Translations under genes and position numbers: made by a program
The notes under the pieces: model-generated
Databases searched by the model: none
Told to the model about the DNA's origin: nothing
What the model saw: the letters and a program-made list of their open reading frames with translations, nothing else
Shown here: positions 15,981-24,822 of the stretch, piece after piece
How the letters are laid out: every line of letters begins with the position of its first letter
Position numbering within the stretch: position 1 is the first letter of the stretch
NCBI RefSeq assembly: GCF_052072235.1
Contig: NZ_CM125436.1
Coordinates: 1,606,001-1,670,000 of the forward strand
Source: Brevibacillus_D fluminis_A
Lineage (GTDB): Bacteria > Bacillota > Bacilli > Brevibacillales > Brevibacillaceae
Length of the DNA: 64,000 nucleotides
Reading direction: 5' to 3'

Positions 15981-17152
15981 TGGAATTTGCAACCCGATTG
16001 CTGCATGGCACAAGCGGAATTGATTCGGTTACCGGAGCATCCAGCATTCCGATTTTCCAAGCGTCCACGTTCCACCAGTTCGACATCGACAAGCCGGGAA
16101 CGTTTGACTATGCGCGCTCCGGCAATCCGACCCGTCAGGCATTGGAGGAGGCGATCGCACATCTGGAAGGCGGCGCGCGCGGCTTTGCGTTCTCGTCCGG
16201 CATGGCGGCGATCTCCAGCGTATTTCTGCTCTTCTCCGCTGGCGACCATCTGGTTGTATCGGAAGACGTGTACGGCGGGACGTTCCGCATCCTGACGAAG
16301 GTGCTTACCCGTTTCGGCATCGAGGCCACCTTCGTGGATACGACAAAGCCGGAGCTGGTGGAAGCGGCGATCAAGCCGGCGACCAAAGGGATTTACCTGG
16401 AGACGCCGTCCAACCCGACGCTGAAAGTAACGGATTTGCGAACGGTTTGCGCGATTGCCAAAAAGCACGGATTGCTGTCCATCGTCGATAATACGTTTTT
16501 GACGCCGTATTACCAGCGGCCATTGGAGCTGGGAGCCGATATCGTGATCCACAGCGCCACCAAGTTCATCGGCGGCCACAGCGACGTGGTTGCAGGTCTT
16601 GCCGTGACCCGCGATGAGGAGCTGGGCAGCCAGCTGTATGCGATCCAGAACGGCTTCGGGGCGGTGCTCGGCGCACAAGACTGTTGGCTCGTGATGCGCG
16701 GTCTCAAAACGCTGAAGACACGCCTTGATGCGAGCACGGCGTCAGCAGGCAAGCTGGCCGAATGGCTTGCTGCACAGCCAGGTGTGGAGCATGTTTACTA
16801 TACAGGCTTGGCCTCGCATCCCGAGCACTTTTTGCAGCAGCGCCAAGCGAGCGGACACGGAGCGGTATTGTCGTTCCGCCTCGCCGGACGCCCGCAGGTG
16901 AAGGCGTTCTTCGATGCCGTCAAGCTGCCGCTTGTGGCCGTGAGCCTGGGAGCGGTCGAAAGTATTTTGTCCTATCCTGCGATGATGTCGCATGCCTCCA
17001 TGCCGGTAGAAGAGCGCGCAGCGCGGGGCATTACCGACGGCCTGATCCGCCTGTCCGTCGGGCTGGAGGACATCGAGGACCTCAAAGCGGATTTGGCCCA
17101 GGCGCTCGCTGCAGCAGCCAAGGTCCAGCAAATTACGGCAAGCGCGGTCTAG
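15980..17152 (+). CDS. metC: Cystathionine beta-lyase MetC
   Basis: PLP enzyme that cleaves cystathionine to homocysteine, pyruvate and ammonia; 390 residues. It has SGMAAISSVFLLF, YGGTFRI, ETPSNPTLKVTDL and the PLP-lysine site HSATKFIGGHSD near 194-205. ATG at 15980 overlaps the metI stop (TAATG), so the two are translationally coupled and under the same S-box. The final residues are alanine-rich. Confidence 0.93.
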   Translation: MEFATRLLHGTSGIDSVTGASSIPIFQASTFHQFDIDKPGTFDYARSGNPTRQALEEAIAHLEGGARGFAFSSGMAAISSVFLLFSAGDHLVVSEDVYGGTFRILTKVLTRFGIEATFVDTTKPELVEAAIKPATKGIYLETPSNPTLKVTDLRTVCAIAKKHGLLSIVDNTFLTPYYQRPLELGADIVIHSATKFIGGHSDVVAGLAVTRDEELGSQLYAIQNGFGAVLGAQDCWLVMRGLKTLKTRLDASTASAGKLAEWLAAQPGVEHVYYTGLASHPEHFLQQRQASGHGAVLSFRLAGRPQVKAFFDAVKLPLVAVSLGAVESILSYPAMMSHASMPVEERAARGITDGLIRLSVGLEDIEDLKADLAQALAAAAKVQQITASAV

Positions 17153-17192
17153 GGGATGGCCGGCTTGCCCCGAAACCGTGAAAATTTGCCAT

Positions 17193-17228
17193 GCCCGTTG
17201 TGAGAGATGCTTGCAGCGGGCTTTTTTT
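17193..17228 (+). terminator. Terminator after metC
   Basis: GCCCGTTG pairs with CAGCGGGC (one G-T pair), followed by seven T. Confidence 0.85.
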
Positions 17229-17307
17229 CTGGCAAAACCAAGATTTGTCATGTGATAATGGAGAGGATGCACAGCCAAACGAAACGGTGAAAAAAGGGGA
17301 ATCCTCG

Positions 17308-17700
17308 ATGGTGCTCGACCAAAAACATTCAGCATTGCTCGTAGAGAAAGCGCTTGCAGAAGGAGCGCGTCTCGGCATATTCATTTCGGTCGCGGTGGTG
17401 GACGAAGCGGCCCATCTGCTCGCATTTTCACGCCACAAAGAAGCGGAAATCGTCAGCATCACGCTTGCCCAGGACAAAGCGTACACCGCGCTCGTCAACC
17501 GGATGTCGACGGCGCAGCTCGGGAAAATGTGCGAGCCCGGCGCAGAGCTGTACGGTTTGCAGCATAATCTCGGCGGCAGGATGGTCATCTTCGGCGGAGG
17601 CATTCCGATTCGGGACGGGCACAACCGTTTGATCGGCGCCATCGGTGTGAGCGGCGGGACGGTGGAGGAAGACATCCGCTGCGCCGAAGCCGCGATCTAG
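17308..17700 (+). CDS. GlcG/HbpS family heme-binding-like protein
   Basis: A 130-residue protein of the GlcG/HbpS (DUF336) family. Typical features are an N-terminal helix, ISVAVVDEAAHLLAFSRH, LAQDKAYTAL, GGRMVIFGGGIPI and the C-terminal GAIGVSGGTVEEDIRCAEAA. Some members bind or degrade heme, others occur in glycolate or diol operons; this copy has no informative neighbour. The ATG at 17308 follows AAGGGGAA. Confidence 0.85.
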   Translation: MVLDQKHSALLVEKALAEGARLGIFISVAVVDEAAHLLAFSRHKEAEIVSITLAQDKAYTALVNRMSTAQLGKMCEPGAELYGLQHNLGGRMVIFGGGIPIRDGHNRLIGAIGVSGGTVEEDIRCAEAAI

Positions 17701-17821
17701 AGCTTGCTGGAATCGCTTTGAGGGCGTTGTTTTCTGAATCGTCGGCCAACTCCTCCCGCATTGACTTCCCGGAAAAAAAAGGTGTATGGTGAACGGGACA
17801 ACGTATGGAGGGGGAACTGGC

Positions 17822-18109
17822 ATGAAACTGCGTGTAACGCCGGCGGCGATCGCCTGGTTTGAAGAAGAATGGGGCTTGGAAAAAGGCAAGCACGTGCGGT
17901 TTTTTGCCCGTTATGGCGGGAGCAGCACGGTGCAGGACGGCTTTTCGCTGGGCGTCGCCGTCGAAGAGCCGCGTGATGCGGCACTCGGCACGGAAGTCAA
18001 CGGCATCTTGTTTTACGTCGAAAAGGACGATATCTGGTATTTGAATGAGAAGAACATGACCGTTGATTTTGATGCCAAGAAAAACGAAATCATGTATGAC
18101 TTTTCCTAG
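17822..18109 (+). CDS. HesB-like (IscA-fold) protein without cluster cysteines
   Basis: A 95-residue protein of the HesB/YneR-like branch: LRVTPAAIAWFEEEWGLEKGKHVRFFARYGG, DGFSLGVAVEEP and FYVEKDDIWYLNE. The fold is that of A-type Fe-S carriers, but the protein contains no cysteine, so it cannot hold a cluster in the usual way; this is typical of the Firmicute HesB-like group of unknown role. The ATG follows GGAGGGGG. Confidence 0.85.
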   Translation: MKLRVTPAAIAWFEEEWGLEKGKHVRFFARYGGSSTVQDGFSLGVAVEEPRDAALGTEVNGILFYVEKDDIWYLNEKNMTVDFDAKKNEIMYDFS

Positions 18110-18142
18110 CGAAAAAAGCAGGGCCCGCGAAGGAGGCGTAGT

Positions 18143-19129
18143 GTGAAATTTATCGATAACCAGGGGATTACCGACCCGCGTATCAATCTAGCTATTGAAG
18201 AATATGCATTGAAACAGCTTCCGAACGACGACGATTACTTGCTGTTTTACATAAACGAGCCGTCCATCATCATCGGCAAAAACCAGAACACCATCGAAGA
18301 AATCAACGCCGATTACGTCAGCGAGCACAACATTCACGTCGTGCGCCGTCTTTCTGGCGGAGGAGCGGTATATCACGACCTCGGCAACCTGAATTTCAGC
18401 TTCATCACCAACGACGATGGCGAGTCATTCCACAATTTCAGCAAATTCACCAAGCCGGTTATCGAAGCGCTGAAGCAAATGGGCGTGAATGCAGAGCTGA
18501 GCGGCCGCAACGACATTCAGGTGGGCGAGCGCAAAATTTCTGGCAACGCCCAGTATGCATCGAAAGGACGCATGTTCAGCCATGGCACGCTCCTGTTCGA
18601 TTCGCAGATCGAGAGCGTCGTCTCGGCCCTAAAGGTCAATGCTGAGAAAATCCAGTCGAAAGGCATCAAATCGATTCGCAGCCGCGTCGCCAACATCACC
18701 GAATTCCTCACCGAGCGGATCACGATCGAGGAATTCCGCCAGCGCGTGCTCCAATCGATTTTCAGCGGAGGCGATGTGGAGGAGTACAAGCTGACCGAGC
18801 AAGACTGGGCCAACATTCACGAGCTGTCGCGCGAACGCTACCAAAACTGGGATTGGAACTACGGGAAATCGCCGAAAAGCAACTTCCGCCAAACCAAGCG
18901 CTTTGACGCAGGCACGATCGAGGTGCAGCTTGCGATTGAGAAAGGCAAGATCGCCCAGGCGAAAATTTATGGCGACTTCTTTGGCGTTGCGGATGTCGCA
19001 GAAATCGAGGCGCAGCTTGCCGGCGTTCCGTATGAGAAGGAAGCCGTCAGCCAGGTGCTTGCGGGCATTGAGCTAGGCAAGTATTTTGGCAAAATGGATG
19101 CGGAAACGCTGCTGCCGTTATTTTTCTGA
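18143..19129 (+). CDS. lplJ: Lipoate-protein ligase LplJ
   Basis: Activates free lipoate with ATP and attaches it to E2 and GcvH subunits; 328 residues, like B. subtilis LplJ. The catalytic domain has EPSIIIGKNQNTIEEIN, the RRLSGGGAVYHDLGNLNFSF motif (about 67-87) and GRNDI...KISGNAQYASKGRMFSHGTLL with the conserved Lys. The C-terminal accessory domain runs from about 245 (NWDWNYGKSP). The GTG start at 18143 follows AAGGAGG. Confidence 0.95.
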   Translation: MKFIDNQGITDPRINLAIEEYALKQLPNDDDYLLFYINEPSIIIGKNQNTIEEINADYVSEHNIHVVRRLSGGGAVYHDLGNLNFSFITNDDGESFHNFSKFTKPVIEALKQMGVNAELSGRNDIQVGERKISGNAQYASKGRMFSHGTLLFDSQIESVVSALKVNAEKIQSKGIKSIRSRVANITEFLTERITIEEFRQRVLQSIFSGGDVEEYKLTEQDWANIHELSRERYQNWDWNYGKSPKSNFRQTKRFDAGTIEVQLAIEKGKIAQAKIYGDFFGVADVAEIEAQLAGVPYEKEAVSQVLAGIELGKYFGKMDAETLLPLFF

Positions 19130-19189
19130 CAAGCAAGGCAAGAACACCGCGAGCAATAAGGGGGCAACTAACAGGATTGGAGGCGTCCC

Positions 19190-19540
19190 ATGAAAGTCAA
19201 ACGAATCGTCAGCAATATCCAGGCGCATGACCCGCAGGCAGCCAAACGCTTTTATCAGGATGTGCTCGGGCTCGACTTGCTGATGGATCACGGATGGATC
19301 GCGACTTACGGCAGTACGGAGGAAATGGGCATCCAGCTCAGCTTCGCCACCGAGGGCGGCTCCGATACGCCTGTGCCGGATCTCTCGATTGAGGTGGACG
19401 ATGTCGATGCTGCCTGCGCATGCATGCGGGAGGCGGGATTTGCGATCGAATACGGACCGGCAGACGAACCGTGGGGCGTCCGGCGGTTTTATGTCCGCGA
19501 CCCGTTCGGCAAGCTAGTCAACATTCTTGCACATTGCTAA
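19190..19540 (+). CDS. VOC-superfamily (glyoxalase/bleomycin resistance-like) protein
   Basis: A 116-residue protein with the vicinal-oxygen-chelate fold: ISN-type N-terminal strand VKRIVSNIQAHDPQAAKRFYQDVLGLDLL, then DLSIEVDDVDAACACMREAGFAI, and C-terminal RRFYVRDPFGKLVNIL. Ligand unknown. The ATG follows GGAGGCG. Monocistronic, closed by a terminator. Confidence 0.85.
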   Translation: MKVKRIVSNIQAHDPQAAKRFYQDVLGLDLLMDHGWIATYGSTEEMGIQLSFATEGGSDTPVPDLSIEVDDVDAACACMREAGFAIEYGPADEPWGVRRFYVRDPFGKLVNILAHC

Positions 19541-19560
19541 AACCACAGGCAGACCGCACA

Positions 19561-19611
19561 AAAAAGAAAAAGCGCAGCCGGATCATGAACGATCCGCTTG
19601 CGCTTTTTGTC
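19561..19611. terminator. Bidirectional terminator between the VOC gene and a small minus-strand ORF
   Basis: AAAAGCGCA (about 19567) pairs with TGCGCTTTT (about 19599), with an inner GGATC/GATCC stem. T runs on both strands let it serve genes arriving from either side. Confidence 0.85.
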
Positions 19612-19623
19612 TATTTGTTGACC

Positions 19624-19791
19624 TTACCGCGTTTCCAAAATGCAGCCTTTTCCTTTTTCCACATACTTCTTCTCCACGACCGAAATCTCCTTGATCGCAG
19701 GCGGAGTCAAAAGCTGCCTGCGAAACTGGATCGCCTGCTTGCTCAAATTGGATAAATCCGTTTCCCAGGGTCTGGTGATCGTCTCGCTCAC
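19624..19791 (-). CDS. Possible small protein (55 residues)
   Basis: A minus-strand frame from GTG 19791 (or TTG 19794) to TAA at 19624. The product is polar and charged (VSETITRPWETDLSNLSKQ, then RRQLLTPPAIKEISVVEKK and a C-terminal KGKGCILETR). AGGGA lies upstream, and the stop falls 13 bp before a terminator with a strong T tract on this strand, which supports a real gene. No family recognised. It fills most of the gap between the VOC gene and the cysH promoter. Confidence 0.5.
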   Translation of the reverse strand: MSETITRPWETDLSNLSKQAIQFRRQLLTPPAIKEISVVEKKYVEKGKGCILETR

Positions 19792-19907
19792 CAATGAATC
19801 CCTATTTTATTCACACTATTTTTGTCGGAATACTTTGTGTGAAACATACGTGTCATTTTTTGTCGGGTCAACACCTTTCTCCTTGCTATTATTAAATATT
19901 TTCGGTG

Positions 19908-19936
19908 TTGACAGAATAATCTGGAACGGCTAATAT
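19908..19936 (+). promoter_or_regulatory. Sigma-A promoter for cysH-sat
   Basis: TTGACA (19908-19913) and TAATAT (19931-19936) with a 17-bp spacer. Confidence 0.78.
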
Positions 19937-19947
19937 GAGGTCAATGT

Positions 19948-19961
19948 AATTCCGATTGGAA
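19948..19961 (+). promoter_or_regulatory. Candidate CymR-type operator
   Basis: AATTCCGATTGGAA contains a TTCC-N4-GGAA dyad and lies around the transcription start of cysH. Its reverse complement carries CCAATCGGAATT, close to the CymR cysteine-repressor core of Bacillus as I recall it. Assignment is tentative. Confidence 0.4.
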
Positions 19962-20054
19962 AAGTATGAATAAAAAACATGGGGGGAACACGCACCCAGA
20001 AATTTGTTGCTTTCATAAGATGGAGAGCGAGTGCACAAGGAGGGAATGAAGCAG

Positions 20055-20756
20055 ATGGGAAACAACCGCAGCTTGACAGAGGAGGAGATTACGCTACAAG
20101 CGTATCGACTGGAGGGGCAAAGCGCCTCAGACGTATTGAAATGGGCAACAGACCAGTTTGGACTGGACATCGTCCTCGCATCCAGCTTCGGCGCCGAGGA
20201 CGTCGTGCTGATTGATATGCTGCACAAGGTAGCGCCTGCTACCCCGATCTTCTATTTGGATACGAACAAGCACTTTGAAGAGACGTATCAAACGAGAGAC
20301 CGCCTGGCCGAGCGCTACGGTGTTGATTTCATTCAGGTACTGCCTGTCCTTACGCTGGAGGAGCAAGCGCAGCAGCATGGCGACGAGCTGTGGAAGGCCG
20401 ATCCGAACCTTTGCTGCAACATCCGCAAGGTAGAGCCGCTGACCCGCGTGCTTGGCCAGTTCCAGGCATGGATTACCGGGATTCGCCGCGACCAGGCTCC
20501 TACCCGCGCGAATTCGAAAAAAATCGAGTGGGACAGCAAGTTCAATCTGGTCAAATTCAATCCGCTGGCAGACTGGACATCGGAGGATGTCTGGAAGTAT
20601 ATCCGCGAAAACGATGTTCCTTACAACCCGCTGCATGACAACCACTATCCGAGCATCGGCTGTAATGTCTGCACCCGTCAGGTCATGCCGGGTGAAGATC
20701 CGCGCGCAGGACGATGGGCAGGATTCCAGAAAACAGAGTGCGGCTTGCACAAATAA
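20055..20756 (+). CDS. cysH: Adenylyl-sulfate (APS) reductase, CysH
   Basis: Reduces adenylyl sulfate to sulfite with thioredoxin in assimilatory sulfate reduction; 233 residues. SSFGAEDVVLIDML (about 44-57) is the nucleotide loop. The cysteine pairs CCNIRKVEP and CNVCTRQV that ligate the 4Fe-4S cluster are present, as is the catalytic C-terminal ECGLHK. The cluster cysteines make this the APS-type rather than the PAPS-type enzyme, which fits the absence of an APS kinase gene here. The ATG at 20055 follows AAGGAGGG with workable spacing; ATG 20046 is too close to it. sat follows 14 bp downstream. Confidence 0.92.
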   Translation: MGNNRSLTEEEITLQAYRLEGQSASDVLKWATDQFGLDIVLASSFGAEDVVLIDMLHKVAPATPIFYLDTNKHFEETYQTRDRLAERYGVDFIQVLPVLTLEEQAQQHGDELWKADPNLCCNIRKVEPLTRVLGQFQAWITGIRRDQAPTRANSKKIEWDSKFNLVKFNPLADWTSEDVWKYIRENDVPYNPLHDNHYPSIGCNVCTRQVMPGEDPRAGRWAGFQKTECGLHK

Positions 20757-20770
20757 GGAGGAACATCACC

Positions 20771-21931
20771 ATGCCACAACCTACATCACTCCCGCACGGC
20801 GGCGTTCTTGTCAATCGACTGGCCGATGCAGCGGCAACGAGCGTGCCGCTTGATTCTCTTCCGGTTATCACCGTTGACAGCTGGGCGATTTCCGATATCG
20901 ACTGCATTGGAATCGGGGCGTTTTCCCCGCTTACCGGCTTTCTGAACGAAGCCGATTACCAAAGCGTCGTCGAGTCGATGCGACTTGCCAACGGGACGAT
21001 CTGGTCGATTCCGATCACCTTGGCCGTTGATGCATCCTATCAGACGCTGGCAGTAGGAGAGCAAGTGCTGCTGCGCGGGGAGGATGGCGTCGATTACGCG
21101 ATCCTGACGATTGAAAGCAAATACGTGCCGGACAAACAAAAAGAAGCCGTGCTCGTTTACCGCACGGACGATTTGGAGCACCCTGGCGTCCGCAAGCTGT
21201 TTGAGCGTCCATCGCTTTATTTGGGCGGTCCGATCACGGTTTTGGCGCGGCCAAAGCGCGCTCAATTCGCGGAATACTATTTTACGCCGGAAGAGACGCG
21301 CGCGATCTTTGCCGAAAAAGGCTGGCGCACGGTTGTCGGCTTCCAGACGCGCAACCCGGTCCACCGCGCGCATGAATACATCCAAAAAGTGGCGATGGAG
21401 ACGGTTGACGGGCTGTTCCTCAATCCGCTCGTCGGCGAAACCAAATCCGATGATGTGCCGGCGGTTGTCCGGATGGAAAGCTATACGGCGCTTTTGCAAA
21501 ACTACTATCCGCAAAACCGCGTGTTCCTCGGTGCTTTCCCTGCAGCCATGCGCTATGCAGGTCCGCGCGAGGCCGTCCACCATGCGATCGTGCGCAAAAA
21601 CTACGGCTGCACGCACTTTATCGTCGGCCGCGACCATGCGGGTGTGGGCAACTACTACGGAACGTATGACGCCCAGCACATTTTTGCCCAATTCTCACCG
21701 GAAGAAATCGGCATTTCGCTGATGTTCTTCGAGCACAGCTTCTACTGCACCGCGTGCTCCTCGATGGCAACGACCAAAACATGCCCGCACGACAAATCGG
21801 CACACCTGACCTTGTCAGGTACCAAAGTGCGTGAGCTGCTGCGCAGCGGCCAGGTACCGCCGCCGGAATTTTCTCGTCCGGAAGTGGCTGCGATCCTGAT
21901 CAAAGGGATGAGAGAAACAACCAGCGTGTAA
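20771..21931 (+). CDS. sat: Sulfate adenylyltransferase (ATP sulfurylase)
   Basis: Makes APS from ATP and sulfate; 386 residues, homo-oligomeric Sat type. The N-terminal PUA-like domain (GAFSPLTGFLNEADYQSVV near 50) is followed by the catalytic QTRNPVHRAHEY motif (about 195-206), GRDHAGVGNYYG (about 286-297), and a C-terminal CTACSSMATTKTCPHD cysteine-rich segment seen in bacterial Sat. Start by AAGGAGG. It supplies the substrate of CysH encoded upstream. Confidence 0.96.
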   Translation: MPQPTSLPHGGVLVNRLADAAATSVPLDSLPVITVDSWAISDIDCIGIGAFSPLTGFLNEADYQSVVESMRLANGTIWSIPITLAVDASYQTLAVGEQVLLRGEDGVDYAILTIESKYVPDKQKEAVLVYRTDDLEHPGVRKLFERPSLYLGGPITVLARPKRAQFAEYYFTPEETRAIFAEKGWRTVVGFQTRNPVHRAHEYIQKVAMETVDGLFLNPLVGETKSDDVPAVVRMESYTALLQNYYPQNRVFLGAFPAAMRYAGPREAVHHAIVRKNYGCTHFIVGRDHAGVGNYYGTYDAQHIFAQFSPEEIGISLMFFEHSFYCTACSSMATTKTCPHDKSAHLTLSGTKVRELLRSGQVPPPEFSRPEVAAILIKGMRETTSV

Positions 21932-21937
21932 AAAAAG

Positions 21938-21972
21938 TGAAGCGAGCGCCGCTGAGCGCCCGCTTTTTTTTG
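21938..21972 (+). terminator. Terminator after sat
   Basis: AAGCGAGCGC pairs with GCGCCCGCTT (one bulged mismatch), followed by a long T run. Confidence 0.82.
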
Positions 21973-22072
21973 CAAACGGATGTATCCGCTTACATCGAAA
22001 AACCCCAAGGGATGCCTCTGTTTGACTGATCATTCGTTCGGCGAAAAGTTCAAGTAAAAATATTTTGATTCG

Positions 22073-22101
22073 TTGACACTCAGAAAACCCCTAGCTATAA
22101 T
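22073..22101 (+). promoter_or_regulatory. Sigma-A promoter of the ilv-leu operon
   Basis: TTGACA (22073-22078), a 17-bp spacer and a perfect TATAAT (22096-22101). About 100 bp separate it from the T-box stem I. Confidence 0.87.
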
Positions 22102-22204
22102 CAGTTTAACAATTTATTTTCAGACAACAATAAACAATTTCAAAAATTGTTGAATTGGAACTACGATTCGAAAGCGTGATCGTAAATCCGAATATCATAA
22201 CAAG

Positions 22205-22490
22205 CATTGAAGAGGATAACTCTTATTTTGTGTCTTTCACAGAGAGCCCGAGATGATGAGAAACGGGTAGGACACAGTAGGATGGCTCACCTCTGAGCTG
22301 CCGACTGAACGCTGCTTATGCAGTCAGTAGGTATAGGCCGACTGACCATCGTTATTTGGTCGCAGTCCAAGAGACTGCACAAGGTCGAGATTCCGTGAGG
22401 GCTCGACAAAATTGGGTGGTACCGCGAAACCTTTTCGCCCCAAGCAGACATATTACAAGTGTCGGGGAGAAAGGGTTTTTCTTATTTTTT
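22205..22490 (+). promoter_or_regulatory. T-box leader of ilvB (probable Leu specifier)
   Basis: The T-box core GGGTGGTACCGCG (22414-22426) is followed by a terminator (CCTTTTCGCCCC with GGGGAGAAAGG, about 22430-22480, then T-rich). In stem I, GAGG near the base pairs with CCTC, and a CUC leucine triplet followed by A sits in the expected specifier position, as in B. subtilis ilv-leu. Confidence 0.92.
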
Positions 22491-22525
22491 CAGATAGGAA
22501 TTCAATGGAGGATGGAGGAGAGAAC

Positions 22526-24265
22526 ATGAGCGTAGAAGCGGCTGAATTAACCCAAAAGAAACAAATGCCCGAGATGACGTTTGGCGAAGAAGTAACGGGT
22601 GCGGAAGCATTGCTGCGTTGCTTGATTTTGGAGCAGGTTGAATACGTGTTTGGATACCCGGGAGGAGCTGTTCTGCCGATTTACGATTCACTGTACAGCA
22701 GCTATCTGGATCATGTCCTGACCCGTCACGAGCAAGGCGCAATCCATGCGGCAGACGGCTATGCACGGGCGACAGGCAAGCCGGGCGTCGTGATGGCGAC
22801 CTCCGGACCGGGAGCGACGAATCTGGTAACGGGGATCGCTACCGCGCAAATGGATTCCATTCCGCTGGTCTGCATCACCGGTAACGTGGCGCAAAGCCTG
22901 ATTGGAACGGATGCTTTCCAGGAAGCGAATATTACAGGGATCACGCTGCCGATCACCAAGCATAACTACTTTGTCCGCGATGTGCGCGATCTGCCGCGCA
23001 TCGTAAAAGAGGCGTTCTACATCGCCTCGACCGGCCGTCCAGGTCCGGTGCTCATCGATATTCCGAAAGACGTGGCAAATGCGAAAGCGCCATTCTACTA
23101 TCCGGAAACGATCGAGGTAAGAGGCTACAAGCCGACGCTCACGCCAAGCGATGACGATGTGAAAGCGTTCATCGCAGCGATCCAAACGGCGAAGCGTCCG
23201 GTCATTCTCGCAGGGGGCGGAATTCTCGCAGCCAGCGCACATGAAGAGTTGCTGGCATTTGCAGAAAAATCACGCATTCCCGTCATCAACACCTTCATGG
23301 GACTCGGCGGCTTCCCTGGCACACATGAGTTGGCACTGAACATGCCGGGCATGCATGGCAGCTACACAGCTAACCAGGCGCTGCTCAATGCAGACTGTAT
23401 CATCGGTCTCGGCGCTCGCTTCGATGACCGGATCACGATGGGCCGGACGAAGGAATTCGGACCGAACGCACGCATCGTGCACGTCGATATCGATCCGGCT
23501 GAGCTTGGCAAAAACGTTGAAACGGCCGTCACTGTTGCGGGCGACGTGAAAAGCACATTGATCAAAGCGATCCCGCTGATTGCCGCTTGCGATACAGCCG
23601 CATGGCTCGAGCAGCTGAAAACGTGGCAGAAAGAACAGCCGTACCGTTATCATGCGGAAGAAAACGTGCTGAAGCCGCAGCAAGTCATCGAAATGATTTA
23701 TGAAACAACAAATGGTGAAGCAATTGTCACCACTGACGTTGGCCAGCACCAAATGTGGGTGGGACAGTTCTATAAATTCAAAAACCCGCGTTCCCTGATC
23801 TCCTCCGGCGGTTTGGGCACGATGGGATTCGGCTTCCCGGCAGCGGTCGGTGCGCAGTTCGCTCACCCGAATCGCACGGTCGTCTCGGTCTCCGGCGACG
23901 GCGGCTTCCAGATGACCAACCAGGAGCTGGCGATCGTCGCGCAATACAAATTGCCGATCAAGATCGTCATCATCAACAACCAATGCCTCGGCATGGTGCG
24001 CCAGTGGCAGGAAATCTTCTATGAGAACCGCTACAGCGAAATCGACCTGACGTGCAGCCCTGACTTTGTCAAGCTGGCAGAGGCGTACGGCGTGCGCGGC
24101 ATGCGTGCCAGCACACCGGAGGAAGCCAAAAAGGTTTGGGAAGAGGCGCTCGCTTACAACGGGCCGGTTGTCATCGACTTCCGCGTAGCGAATGGTGAAA
24201 ATGTACTGCCGATGGTAGCGACCGGCGACACACTTGACCAAATGATGTTACTGGAGGACAAATAG
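22526..24265 (+). CDS. ilvB: Acetolactate synthase large subunit
   Basis: ThDP- and FAD-dependent catalytic subunit for the first common step of valine, leucine and isoleucine synthesis; 579 residues. YVFGYPGGAVLPIYDSLY and RHEQGAIHAADGYARATG (with the catalytic Glu) lie in the N-terminal domain. The FAD domain is central. The ThDP motif GDGGFQMTNQEL...NNQCLGMVRQWQE lies near 465-505. The ATG at 22526 follows GGAGGAGAG. First gene of ilvB-ilvN-ilvC-leuA-leuB. Confidence 0.97.
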   Translation: MSVEAAELTQKKQMPEMTFGEEVTGAEALLRCLILEQVEYVFGYPGGAVLPIYDSLYSSYLDHVLTRHEQGAIHAADGYARATGKPGVVMATSGPGATNLVTGIATAQMDSIPLVCITGNVAQSLIGTDAFQEANITGITLPITKHNYFVRDVRDLPRIVKEAFYIASTGRPGPVLIDIPKDVANAKAPFYYPETIEVRGYKPTLTPSDDDVKAFIAAIQTAKRPVILAGGGILAASAHEELLAFAEKSRIPVINTFMGLGGFPGTHELALNMPGMHGSYTANQALLNADCIIGLGARFDDRITMGRTKEFGPNARIVHVDIDPAELGKNVETAVTVAGDVKSTLIKAIPLIAACDTAAWLEQLKTWQKEQPYRYHAEENVLKPQQVIEMIYETTNGEAIVTTDVGQHQMWVGQFYKFKNPRSLISSGGLGTMGFGFPAAVGAQFAHPNRTVVSVSGDGGFQMTNQELAIVAQYKLPIKIVIINNQCLGMVRQWQEIFYENRYSEIDLTCSPDFVKLAEAYGVRGMRASTPEEAKKVWEEALAYNGPVVIDFRVANGENVLPMVATGDTLDQMMLLEDK

Positions 24266-24769
24266 ATGCAACGTCATACGATCGCAATTCTCGTAAACGA
24301 CCAGCCAGGCGTTTTGACCCGCGTTGCCAACCTGTTTGGGCAAAGAGGCTTCAACATTGACAGCATCACGGTAGGCGCTACCGAAGAAGAAGGCCTCTCG
24401 CGCATGATCATCACCACCGGCGGCAGCGACCAGGAAATCAATCAATTAATGAAGCAGCTGATCAAGTTGATCGATTGCCTGTCCGTCACCAACTTGAGTG
24501 AAAACCAGATGGTATCCCGCGAACTCGCCTTGATCAAGGTGAATGCGGCGCCGAACCAGCTGGTCGAGCTAAACGGCATCGTTGAGCCTTTCCGCGCAAC
24601 GATCGTCGATATCGGACCATCGTCCTTGATCGTTCAGGTCACAGGCGATTCCGAAAAAATCGACGCGCTCGTCACCTTGCTCGCACCTTACGGCATTGCC
24701 GAACTGACCAGAACAGGATCACTTGCCATGGCGCGCAGCATCGTTGCCGTGCCGGCAAGTGTGGAATAA
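24266..24769 (+). CDS. ilvN: Acetolactate synthase small (regulatory) subunit
   Basis: A 167-residue regulatory subunit. The N-terminal ACT domain HTIAILVNDQPGVLTRVANLFGQRGFNIDSI binds the feedback inhibitor valine in relatives, and the C-terminal domain follows from about 80. Its ATG directly follows the ilvB stop codon, so the two are translationally coupled, giving matched subunit supply. Confidence 0.96.
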   Translation: MQRHTIAILVNDQPGVLTRVANLFGQRGFNIDSITVGATEEEGLSRMIITTGGSDQEINQLMKQLIKLIDCLSVTNLSENQMVSRELALIKVNAAPNQLVELNGIVEPFRATIVDIGPSSLIVQVTGDSEKIDALVTLLAPYGIAELTRTGSLAMARSIVAVPASVE

Positions 24770-24822
24770 TATCCCAATCCTAATCAAACCAAAATTTATC
24801 GAACTAATTGGAGGAAATCAAA

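Noticed and set aside
19640..19933. A 97-codon plus-strand frame before cysH
   Set aside because: It runs through the cysH promoter and opposes the more plausible minus-strand small ORF; no ribosome site.
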